Assembly: GCA_964019425.1 (NCBI GenBank)
Contig: OZ025861.1
Span: forward strand, 396,001 to 460,000
DNA: 64,000 bases
Origin: Flectonema sp. DT1601
Taxonomy: Eukaryota > Euglenozoa > Diplonemea > Diplonemida > Diplonemidae
Direction of reading: 5' to 3'
Part shown: positions 54,924 to 63,565 of the stretch, in pieces
How positions within the stretch are numbered: position 1 is the stretch's first letter
Layout: the number at the start of each line of letters is the position of its first letter
Program-made: the position numbers and the translations under genes
The notes under the pieces: generated by a model
The model's database searches: none
Told to the model about the DNA's origin: nothing
The model's input: only the letters and a program-made list of their open reading frames with translations

Positions 54924-57170
54924 ATGAAATGCCAAACAGGACCTCCGCTGTGCAAGAATAACCATCCAACGATGGTGACGACATACGCTGCTGGAAGTTA
55001 TCGATCAGGTTGGGTTTGTGATATTTGTTCTGAACTTTCAAAGGGTCGGCGATGGCATTGCGAAACATGTGCAGTCGATTATTGCTTAGTTTGTCTACCG
55101 AGAAGAGGTGTTGACGGTTTCGTATCGATTGGTGTGGAAGGGAGAAAACGACAACAGCGATGGCAGGAATCACAACGAAGAAAGTCATCATCGAGACCTG
55201 CGACACGACAATCTACGAAAACATCAAACAGATCACAAGGGGTGTTACCACCACTTACTAATACTGTAAAACATAAAGCAGACATCACTGCTATTAAAAG
55301 AAAACTTTTTAGAATGCAAATTTCAGCACAGCCAACAACAGTGGCAGCAAGTGACGGAACGATGTCGGAAACAACGACAGCGACGAAGGATGTCGCTGAC
55401 AGTGTTCACGTTCAGAATCATCAAGTTGCTGTTTCTTCAGCAATATCAAAGCCAGCTGCGTCATTCACGGAATCGACGAGCAATAATGATTTAATGGGGA
55501 CTCCTGTTGCAGTGAGGGAGACGAGAGAAATAATAAAACATCTTCGAAATGAAGTTTCAACAAGTTGGTCACTACCATCAAAACAAGATCTCGCATTCTT
55601 CCCTGTTCATTGCAGGAATGTCTTTGCTGATATCGCAAGAGAAACAATTCAACAAAGACTGCTACCTCGATTAGCTCTCGCTGTTAGACGAAGGAGGAAG
55701 AGAAATTTTATTTCATCCAATTCGCCGATTTCACCAACTCCGTTACAGCTTCGATCTTCATCTGCATTGAAAAATTGGCCAGAACATCTTTTGATTGAAC
55801 TGATAAGTAAATTAAAAAGAAGAATTTTCCTACCAAAAGAACACATCTTCTACCCTGAAGAGAGAGTATTGACTGGGATGTTTATCGCTGTAAGGGGATG
55901 TACTATTGTCGTCAAACCCATCTCAAAAGGTGATCAGAAAGGAGAATTTCATCCGGAATTCGAAGGAAAGTTTCGACGATATTCCATCCTAGAAGAACAC
56001 AACCACTCAAATAGAAACATCACGGTCTTCGGAGACTTGGCTTATTTCACCAAAGAAGCCGGAGTGTCAGGGGTACGGGCTGAAACCATCGTCGACGGAT
56101 GGTCTCTTTGTCTAAACGACTATAAAGAATTAGTTGAAAACCTTCCAACTGAAGTTTACAGAGAAGCGGTTTTCACAGCATTTGAGAATCGAAATGCTAA
56201 GATGTCGATGGTATTTCCGATGACTGAACAGCAACTGGCTGAATCATCGACTCTGTTCAGTGCCTTATCACCATTTATAAGATCACAGTACGTTAAATTG
56301 TTGAGACCGTTGGCCATCCCTCCGTCTTTCACATTAGTAACTGCTGAAGAGCAATGCAGTAGATTGTTCTTTTTAAGAAATGGAGTTGTGATAAAGAAAG
56401 TACCATCGGAAGGCGATCTCGATATTCAAATAACAGCTCCAGCATGTATTGGCGACGTTGAAACGTTCTATAAATTTCCTTATGGATGTACAGCAACAAG
56501 TCTGACTACGTGTGATTTCTGGGTCCTTGACATCGACTGTTTTCAAAAGTATCTCTGGCAATCAAGCAATCAAGCAATTGACCAAATGCGATTATCAGCT
56601 GTAAGCAAACTTGAAGAAGCACTTTCATTAACAAAACAACTGTATACTAATATGTTGAATGGTCTTCCTCCTCTACAAGGCAAGATGACTAACTCTATGG
56701 CTCAAGAACTGATACTTCACTCCAGAGCTAAGGTTCACGGACCTAATAGTGTGGTGTGTTCAACTTCTGGAATGTCGAATAAATTAATAATAATATGCAG
56801 AGGAAGAGTTAAAGTTGAAGATCACATTACTGGGGCTTCAGCGATTCTAGGGAGAGGTGACATTCTGGGATTGACTTGCATGGTCCCACATCGTTGGGCT
56901 CGTTCAGCCGTCTCTATGTGTCTCTTGCGGACATTAGAAATACCATGTCAGCATTATTCATCTTTGCTTCGTAAATATAAACTCATTGGTCACGTTCTTC
57001 ATTGGTCGAAATGCGTTCTTTTTCCGAATGCTTTTCCACAAGCTCAAGCCTTTGGAGCTCAAAGACTTCTACCGTACAATAGTTTTATATGTCCTTTGTA
57101 TCCTGTTTCTGAATTAGATCATATTAATTTAGGAAGTGCTGGGTTTGTTGAGGTGCAGGCACTGAAGTAA
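54924..57170 (+). CDS. Zinc-finger protein with three cyclic-nucleotide-binding-like domains
   Basis: 748 aa from ATG 54924. Residues about 4-55 form a Cys/His zinc module (CKNNH...CDIC...WHCETC..DYCLVC) like the ZZ-type/treble-clef modules of protists. A Ser/Arg-rich low-complexity linker follows. Three cyclic-nucleotide-binding-like (CNB) beta-roll domains follow: first at about 275-440 (WPEHLLIELISKL, EERVLTGMFIAVRG, FGDLAYFT), second at about 445-560 (LFSALSPFIRSQYVKLL, CSRLFFLRNGVV, CIGDVETF), third at about 620-710 (NSVVCSTSGMSNKLIIICRG, GRGDILGLTC). No TM segments, so it is a cytosolic effector and not a CNG channel. The usual phosphate-binding Arg (RxA) is not evident in the PBC-like loops, so cyclic-nucleotide binding needs checking. 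It lies about 6 kb beyond the cyclase-like pair. Confidence 0.75.
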   Translation: MKCQTGPPLCKNNHPTMVTTYAAGSYRSGWVCDICSELSKGRRWHCETCAVDYCLVCLPRRGVDGFVSIGVEGRKRQQRWQESQRRKSSSRPATRQSTKTSNRSQGVLPPLTNTVKHKADITAIKRKLFRMQISAQPTTVAASDGTMSETTTATKDVADSVHVQNHQVAVSSAISKPAASFTESTSNNDLMGTPVAVRETREIIKHLRNEVSTSWSLPSKQDLAFFPVHCRNVFADIARETIQQRLLPRLALAVRRRRKRNFISSNSPISPTPLQLRSSSALKNWPEHLLIELISKLKRRIFLPKEHIFYPEERVLTGMFIAVRGCTIVVKPISKGDQKGEFHPEFEGKFRRYSILEEHNHSNRNITVFGDLAYFTKEAGVSGVRAETIVDGWSLCLNDYKELVENLPTEVYREAVFTAFENRNAKMSMVFPMTEQQLAESSTLFSALSPFIRSQYVKLLRPLAIPPSFTLVTAEEQCSRLFFLRNGVVIKKVPSEGDLDIQITAPACIGDVETFYKFPYGCTATSLTTCDFWVLDIDCFQKYLWQSSNQAIDQMRLSAVSKLEEALSLTKQLYTNMLNGLPPLQGKMTNSMAQELILHSRAKVHGPNSVVCSTSGMSNKLIIICRGRVKVEDHITGASAILGRGDILGLTCMVPHRWARSAVSMCLLRTLEIPCQHYSSLLRKYKLIGHVLHWSKCVLFPNAFPQAQAFGAQRLLPYNSFICPLYPVSELDHINLGSAGFVEVQALK

Positions 57171-57185
57171 TAATACAGACGTTGG

Positions 57186-57217
<32 letters not shown>

Positions 57218-57344
57218 GTCGTTTTTTTCTATAATACCGTATATAATATCAGTTACACGTTGGTTGGTAAGTTTTTAAGAACAATTGATTGTGTTTTTTT
57301 TTTATTTATTTTTTCAAGTCTACCCCAGACACAAAAAAGACAAG

Positions 57345-57463
57345 ATGACGGTCGATATGCCGCTGTACGATAGCAACATGTGTCAGGGATGCTACTACGA
57401 CGTTGGTACTTTTAAAGTTTGTATTTCCTTTTTTTAAACATGTTTACATATGTTAGGGAGAAT

Positions 57464-57496
<33 letters not shown>

Positions 57497-58711
57497 CAGT
57501 ATTGCTGTGATTCTGGAAAACCGCATCTCCCTGTGCCTTGTTCAGACTGTGGCGTGGATCTGTTGGCTTCTGGAAAAGCATTGTCGAAATACTGTACCGC
57601 ATCAGGAAAATTACATCACGATTCAAAGAGTAAGGAAGTTAACCTTACTGATTTAAATAACGAGGATAGTAGATGTCCGTTTTGTGGATATGGAAGAGAG
57701 GAACACTCCTGGTGTACTGAAACTGGTTGGTCTCATTCCGAGATTTCTAATAAATATAAAAATTACAAACAAATAAATCAACAACCTGCTGCCAGAGGTG
57801 TTGTCGTTTCAAATGTGAAACCAATTGCTGTTACTGTTGCCAGGGGTAAGGCTCCAGCACCCATAACTAAACCTGAAAATTTAAAACGTCCGAAAATAGC
57901 TGTTCCACCAGCGAATAGTATAAAAGTACAACAGCCGTTGAAGACCCCGGTTTTCACGGATGGAAGTTTTTTAATGTCTGGGATCACTCCGGATATGAGA
58001 ATTCTATTTGTCGGAGAAGGAAATTTTAGTTTTTCTAGAACCATCGGTAAACGTGTCTTTGGGGAGAGTAAAGTCTGGTCCAACATGGTCGCTACTGATC
58101 TGGAGCTTCTCGCTGGTGTTAACAATCCTGGACATCAACTTACTACACAAAACTTGATAGAACTCTTGAGGATGGGGACGACCATTACATTTGGAGTAGA
58201 CGCCACTCGTATTAGTCAGACACTTCCAAATCTAAGAGAAGGAGTGTTCGATTTAGTAACATTTCAGTTTCCGCATAACGCTGATAAGAACTTTCCTTTT
58301 TATCCATTTCCAAAAGGCCTACCACTCGAGTCTGTGGGATCACATAGGGAAATGCTTTCTGAATTTCTAAAACAAGCATCGATAATGCTTCGAGAAGGTG
58401 GTAGGGCTTGTATTACAACAAAAACATCGGAGCCTTATAAATCTTGGGAAGTAGATATGCTTTGTGAACCTCCAATGTGGTTCACTCGCGGAGACCTATT
58501 CGATCAAGAAAAATGGGCTCAGCTTGGATACTCACACATCAACACTGTAAATAAATGTGTTACTAGTATTGATGGGGCTTTGACTTATGTGTATGTGAAA
58601 ATACTTAACGACGACAACAAAAAAAAAAAATTCAAAAAAAAAAACAGATTCACGAAAGACAGTACCGGATGTGTAGATCCTGACCAAGGAACATTCCAAC
58701 CAACTGTTTGA
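57345..58711 (+). CDS. Bmt5-like (DUF2431) methyltransferase with N-terminal zinc-binding region
   Basis: Exon 1 57345-57416 (24 codons) joins exon 2 57500-58711 in frame (TFK-YCCD), 427 aa as annotated. The N-terminal ~75 residues carry many CxxC/CxxH pairs (CQGC, CSDC, CPFC, HSWC), probably a zinc-binding module. The Rossmann-like domain begins at ILFVGEGNFSFSRTI and continues with NMVATDLE, GVDATRI, FDLVTFQFPHNADKN and HREMLSEFLKQASIMLREGG, which matches the Bmt5/FDXACB1 family that makes m3U in large-subunit rRNA. The extra Zn region is unusual. Near the 3' end a 57-nt stretch (58591-58647) looks like an intron but is in frame, so the last ~40 residues are uncertain: with it removed the protein is 19 residues shorter. 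Confidence 0.85.
57417..57499 (+). other. Intron 1 of the Bmt5-like gene
   Basis: 83 nt, donor gtttgt, ending in a long A-tract and acag. Exon 1 ends TFK and exon 2 begins YCCDSG in frame. The zinc pattern is split by the intron. Confidence 0.85.
58591..58647 (+). other. Candidate in-frame intron in the Bmt5-like gene
   Basis: 57 nt beginning gtatgt and ending in A-tracts plus acag, like the other introns here. It encodes mostly Lys and Asn and is divisible by three, so splicing or retention both keep the frame. Undecided from sequence alone. Confidence 0.5.
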
Positions 58712-58891
58712 ATGTATTACCGCAGAGTGAGAGACGTAAGAACCATCACGTCCTTTTTTTTTTTGTTGTTGTTATTTCTGTTACTTTTCTTAACAGCTCC
58801 GAATCGACCAAGTTTGATTGAACTCCCACTCTCACTCTAGTGAGTTTATTATCTCCTACTTCTTTAAATTAGTGACTCCTCAACCACATGA

Positions 58892-59746
58892 ATGGTTAAC
58901 TACGTAATGAATTGGAACTCAAGTAGCTCGTGGTGGCATTGGTCATATATCGTTGAATGGTTCACAGCTGTGGTATTAATGTCTTGTGTTGGTTTGGTTG
59001 TGAAATCAACGAGGCCGCATTGTGATGTATTCGACCCGACTGATCCTTCAATAAACCATTCGTTCACAATTAATGAATCTTTTCCTTCGTGGGTTCTAAC
59101 TATAATATCATGGGCACTTCCTATTGCTGTGGGAGCTGTATTGGTTTATCCAAATAGACCAAAAGGTCAAAAGTATTCACATGTTCTTCATAGTATTACT
59201 TTGTGTATAACACAGTCGGTATCTTTGACGGTTATCATCTCTTCACCGATTAAAAATTACGCTGGTAGGTTGAGACCTGATTATGTCGACAGGCTTCGGA
59301 TGGAAGGGTTTGTAACCAATCCTCCGAACTTTGTTGCGATTTGCGAATCTGTGAATGACATAGTAATGGATGGTAGGAGAAGCTTTCCATCTGGTCATTC
59401 AAGTGCAATGTTCGGATCGTGGATAATATTATTTTTAATTGCTTGGACTCGATTTTCATCTCGTTCAGGTTTACTGCAATTCAATAAAGTCCTCTGCGTG
59501 TTAACAATTCTAATTTTTCCAACAATCGTTGCGGTCTCCAGAACAAGGGATTACCGTCATAACTTTTCAGATATTTTAGCAGGAGCTTTGGTTGGAATTT
59601 TTTGTGCGGGAGTGTGTTTTAATATTCACTTTTCGTACTCCTCACCTCACCCGATTAATCGAAAACTGGCGATCATAAGAGATAGCGAAGCAGAACTATC
59701 TCAGCTATTGGATGGTACCACGTCTCACGATTACACAAATATATGA
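58892..59746 (+). CDS. PAP2-family lipid phosphate phosphatase
   Basis: 284 aa from ATG 58892; a small ORF starting at 58888 overlaps this start. The three-part PAP2/LPP signature is present: KNYAGRLRP (121-129, K and R of motif 1), FPSGHSS (PSGH at 166-169, motif 2 with the catalytic His) and SRTRDYRHNFSD (216-227, motif 3 with the nucleophile His223). Six TM segments are predicted around these motifs (for example WSYIVEWFTAVVLMSCVGLV, IISWALPIAVGAVL, WIILFLIAW, ILAGALVGIF). It dephosphorylates phosphatidate, LPA or DGPP at a membrane and supplies DAG. The enzyme is expected to be active since all catalytic residues are intact. It sits only 181 bp after the previous gene. Confidence 0.9.
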   Translation: MVNYVMNWNSSSSWWHWSYIVEWFTAVVLMSCVGLVVKSTRPHCDVFDPTDPSINHSFTINESFPSWVLTIISWALPIAVGAVLVYPNRPKGQKYSHVLHSITLCITQSVSLTVIISSPIKNYAGRLRPDYVDRLRMEGFVTNPPNFVAICESVNDIVMDGRRSFPSGHSSAMFGSWIILFLIAWTRFSSRSGLLQFNKVLCVLTILIFPTIVAVSRTRDYRHNFSDILAGALVGIFCAGVCFNIHFSYSSPHPINRKLAIIRDSEAELSQLLDGTTSHDYTNI

Positions 59747-59974
59747 TGGGGGTCATCTCTTTTATGATGTATTGAACTCATGTTCCGAACCGTTTATTTA
59801 TTTTTTTTAATTTTTTTAATTGGATACTTTTAAGGTTTCGTTTTGTGTTTTATCGTTTTCCGAGAAAAATAAGTGGAAAATATTATTATTTTTGTTCCTT
59901 GTTTTTTTATTTTTTTTTTTTACAGACCAACAAAAAAAATAAAGATAAGGTAAAAAAAAAAAAAAAAAAAAAAA

Positions 59975-62900
59975 ATGAGAACCATCTCAGCAATATTGCT
60001 TTTGCTAACTGTATGTTACTCCGAAGGGACCTTCACTAAACTTTCTGATTGGAATGAAGTTTGTGGAAAGGGATGTTATACTCAGGGGGTAAAGTGCAAG
60101 ACGAGCCACAGATTTTGGGGAAATCTCAACCGTTGCAGAAACTTTTGTGACAGGAAGGAAAAGTGTCATGGATTTCAGTCATCATGGACCAATGGTTTGT
60201 ACGGATGGTGTGTCTGGTTTAAATACACACCAGTAAACACTGGAAGCACTGCTCAGTGTCACGTGGGAGAGGATACCTATGTCAAAGATCCTGTTGATTG
60301 TGAAGTGTCTGAGTGGACTTGTCCAAGTTGTTCATCTTCATGTGGTAATGGTTTTCAAACAAGAAAGAGATTTATTACTACTGAACCAATGTATGGAGGA
60401 GCTGAATGCCCAACATTAACAAAAACAGTACCATGCAACACTCACAGCTGTGCATTAGCAAGCTACAATCAACTCTCTCAGTTTAGTGAAGTCTGTGATA
60501 AAGGATGCAACTCACCTGGAGTCCACTGCCTTCAAGATGATCACTGGCAAGGTGACGTTCACGCTTGTTCTAACTTCTGTGACGAACACCCAGACTGTAA
60601 AGGGTTTCAAACATCACTCACGAATGGTTTTCAGGGATGGTGTGTTTGGTTTGACTACACTCCAGTCGATAATGGTGAAGGTCACACCTGTCACGAACAT
60701 CAAAATACTTACGCTTTAGCGAGCTTTGTTGGTTCTGAATGTGAGGTATCCGACTGGAGTGAGTGGGATGCATGTACTGCTGAATGTGGAGGAGGTAGTC
60801 AAACCAGAACTAGATCTATTGTCACCCCACCAAGTAACGGCGAAGGTGAGTGCCCTCCACTGATTGAAAACCGTGACTGTAACACCGAAGGCTGTACTGT
60901 AAACTGCGAAGTCTCTGAGTGGGGTGAATTTAGTGACTGCAGTGTTGGATGCGATGGTGGTCTTCAGACCAGAACCAGAACTATTGTCATCCCAGCAAGC
61001 AATGGTGGTGAAGAGTGCCCTGCTCTTACCGATTCACAGACTTGTAACACTGAGCCTTGCATAGTAGACTGCGTAGTCTCTGAGTGGGGCGAATTTGGTG
61101 CATGCAGTGGATGCGAAGGTATTATAACTAGAACCCGTACCATCGTGACCTTTCCAAGCGATGAGGGTGAGCAATGCCCTGTTCTTACTGAGACTCAGCC
61201 ATGTAGCACTGATGACTGTCCTATAGACTGCGAAGTCTCTGACTGGAGTGAATTTGGTGCATGCAATGCTGAATGCGGAGGGGGTATTCAAACTAGAACC
61301 CGTGCCACCCTGACTTTTCCAAACGACGAGGGTGCGGCATGCCCTCCACTGATTGATATCCGTGACTGTAACAACCACATCTGTCCTGTAAACTGCGAAG
61401 TCTCTGAGTGGGGTGGGTTTAGTGACTGCAGTGTTGAATGCGATGGTGGTGTTCAGACCAGAACCAGAACTATTGTCATCCCAGCAAGCAATGATGGTGA
61501 AGAGTGCCCTGCTCTTACCGATTCACAGGCTTGTAACACTGAGCCTTGCATAGTAGACTGCGAAGTCTCTGAGTGGGGTGGATTTAGTGACTGCAGTGTT
61601 GAATGCGGTGGTGGTCTTCAGACCAGAACCAGAACTGTTGTCATCCCAGCAAGCATTGATGGTGAAGAGTGCCCTGCTCTTACCGATTCACAGGCTTGTA
61701 ACATTGAGCCTTGCATAGTAGACTGCGAAGTCTCTGAGTGGGGTGAATTTGGTGCATGCAGCGTTGGATGTGGAGGAGGTGTCCAGACCAGAACCAGAAC
61801 CATCGTAACTGCTCCAAGCGATGAGGGTGAGCAATGCCCTGCGCTGAGCGAGAATCAGAACTGTAACACCCACAGCTGTCCTGTGAACTGCGTGGTGTCC
61901 GTATGGGGAGACTTTAGTGCGTGCTCAGTGACTTGTGGAGGAGGTGTCCAGACTAGAACTAGAAGTGTTGTCACCCCAGCAAGTGACGGCGGTGACGACT
62001 GTCCTTCACTGACCGAGGATCAGAACTGCAACACCCACAACTGTCCTGTTGACTGCGTTGTGTCCGAATGGGGTGACTTTAGTGCTTGCTCAGTGACTTG
62101 TGGAGGAGGTATTCAGACTAGAACTAGAAGTGTTGTCACTCCAACAAGTGATGGTGGTGCTGCATGTCCAGCACTAAGTGAGGATCAAGTATGTAACACA
62201 GATGGATGTCCTGTTGACTGCGTTGTATCTGAATGGGGAGACTTCGGAGCCTGCAGTGCTGATTGTGATGGAGGTACTCAGACTAGAACCAGAACTATCG
62301 TCACCCCAACAAGTAATGGTGGCTCTGCTTGCCCAGCTTTGAGTGATTCTCAAGTATGTAACACTGAAGCATGTGGATGTCCTGTACCTCGAGTAAGACG
62401 CGCATGGTCATTGTTATCTTGTGCTGATAGAGATCAATATATCAGAGCTGTTGCAAAGTTCCACGATGAACATAGAGATGATTACAATAAGATGATTGGA
62501 ATGCAGGGCGTTGCCGTAACTTACATGAATCAAAACAGCAGGTTCCTTCCATGGAACAGAGCTCACGTTCTAGGTTGGGAAAACATGTTGAGATCATTAG
62601 GTGGAGAGTTTGAGTGTATTACCGTACCATACTGGGACTCGGAGAAGGATAGCGGTGCTGAATCACTGAGTCCAGTCTTTTCTAGTTCAACATTTGGAGC
62701 TTGGGGAGGAGCTGACAGCAGGGGTTGTGTTAACAGTGGTGTTGCTTCAGGTTGGAATACTATTCGTGGATTCTGTGTTGTCAGACTGTTCGAAACTACA
62801 ATCACTTTCACTGGTCAACCTGGAATGACTTCTAATGTTGTTGACCACCCTACGTACGCTACCTTCAGACCTACTCTTGAAGGCGCACCAAACGCTGCTG

Positions 62901-63565
62901 TGCACGTCGCTATCGGAGGTACCATGGCAAGCTTTTTCGCTTCTGAAGATCCACTTTTCTTTGTTCACCACTGCAATCTTGACAGGTTCTACTCTTTGTG
63001 GCAAGACTACCATGGATATGATACAATTGCTAAGACTGCTTTATCTGAGACTCACTACTCTCCAATTACTGGGGTTGATGAGGTCCTTCTAATGACTTAC
63101 AACGGACTTGAAACGTTGCCTGCTTTTGGACACGGATACACCATCAGAGACTTGTGGAACAGTGCTGACCTCCCAATCACTGCTGCTGGAGACAACAACA
63201 ACTACATCTACGGTGATGACAATGTCGCTGGTATTTTAGGAAACCCGCTATCGGGAGATTGGAGTTTAGTGACCCCAGTTGTAAATGCTCCAACCGTAGC
63301 CTGCTCAACTGAAAGAAAGGCGTCACCTTTATCTAATGTTGTACCTCGTTGTAGCTTCTCTGAAGTAGCAATTTCAAACATTTGTCAGCAGAAGGTTGAT
63401 CAGGAACCAGGTATCAGTAACTATGATCTGTTCAACTACTTGGCAAAGATTGAGTGCGACACTCTTGGAGATGTGGCTGTTACGCAAGAATGGATTTCCA
63501 TGATGGGAATAACAACCGACATGTTAAAGTACACCAACCCTTGTTGGTACCAAAATGAGTTGTAG
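59975..63565 (+). CDS. Secreted apple-like/TSP1/tyrosinase-domain protein
   Basis: 1196 aa from ATG 59975, right after a 23-base A-run. Signal peptide MRTISAILLLLTVCYSEG. Two similar cysteine-rich modules (about 20-105 and 165-250; NFCDRKEKCHGFQSSWTNG and NFCDEHPDCKGFQTSLTNG) look like PAN/apple domains. One TSP1 follows the first; ten more form a tandem array at 256-799 (CSVTCGGG O-fucose motif in two of them). The C-terminal region (about 800-1060) is a tyrosinase/hemocyanin type-3 copper domain: AVAKFHDEH, FLPWNRAHVLGWENML, AAVHVAIGGTMASF, DPLFFVHHCNLDRFYSLW. Two CuA His positions (N852, N861) and one CuB position (N973) are Asn; H830, H977 and H998 or H999 remain. Enzyme activity is therefore doubtful; a matrix or adhesive role is plausible. 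Extracellular. Confidence 0.85.
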   Translation: MRTISAILLLLTVCYSEGTFTKLSDWNEVCGKGCYTQGVKCKTSHRFWGNLNRCRNFCDRKEKCHGFQSSWTNGLYGWCVWFKYTPVNTGSTAQCHVGEDTYVKDPVDCEVSEWTCPSCSSSCGNGFQTRKRFITTEPMYGGAECPTLTKTVPCNTHSCALASYNQLSQFSEVCDKGCNSPGVHCLQDDHWQGDVHACSNFCDEHPDCKGFQTSLTNGFQGWCVWFDYTPVDNGEGHTCHEHQNTYALASFVGSECEVSDWSEWDACTAECGGGSQTRTRSIVTPPSNGEGECPPLIENRDCNTEGCTVNCEVSEWGEFSDCSVGCDGGLQTRTRTIVIPASNGGEECPALTDSQTCNTEPCIVDCVVSEWGEFGACSGCEGIITRTRTIVTFPSDEGEQCPVLTETQPCSTDDCPIDCEVSDWSEFGACNAECGGGIQTRTRATLTFPNDEGAACPPLIDIRDCNNHICPVNCEVSEWGGFSDCSVECDGGVQTRTRTIVIPASNDGEECPALTDSQACNTEPCIVDCEVSEWGGFSDCSVECGGGLQTRTRTVVIPASIDGEECPALTDSQACNIEPCIVDCEVSEWGEFGACSVGCGGGVQTRTRTIVTAPSDEGEQCPALSENQNCNTHSCPVNCVVSVWGDFSACSVTCGGGVQTRTRSVVTPASDGGDDCPSLTEDQNCNTHNCPVDCVVSEWGDFSACSVTCGGGIQTRTRSVVTPTSDGGAACPALSEDQVCNTDGCPVDCVVSEWGDFGACSADCDGGTQTRTRTIVTPTSNGGSACPALSDSQVCNTEACGCPVPRVRRAWSLLSCADRDQYIRAVAKFHDEHRDDYNKMIGMQGVAVTYMNQNSRFLPWNRAHVLGWENMLRSLGGEFECITVPYWDSEKDSGAESLSPVFSSSTFGAWGGADSRGCVNSGVASGWNTIRGFCVVRLFETTITFTGQPGMTSNVVDHPTYATFRPTLEGAPNAAVHVAIGGTMASFFASEDPLFFVHHCNLDRFYSLWQDYHGYDTIAKTALSETHYSPITGVDEVLLMTYNGLETLPAFGHGYTIRDLWNSADLPITAAGDNNNYIYGDDNVAGILGNPLSGDWSLVTPVVNAPTVACSTERKASPLSNVVPRCSFSEVAISNICQQKVDQEPGISNYDLFNYLAKIECDTLGDVAVTQEWISMMGITTDMLKYTNPCWYQNEL
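60740..62372 (+). repeat. Tandem TSP1 array, ten 162-165-bp units
   Basis: Ten units of about 55 codons with the frame EVSEWGEFSDCSVGC...TRTRTIVxPAS...ECPALTDSQxCNTEPC. Neighbouring units (#6, #7 and #3) are nearly identical in DNA, so they are subject to recent duplication or conversion. The third unit of the array is one codon shorter in the CSGC segment. Confidence 0.9.
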
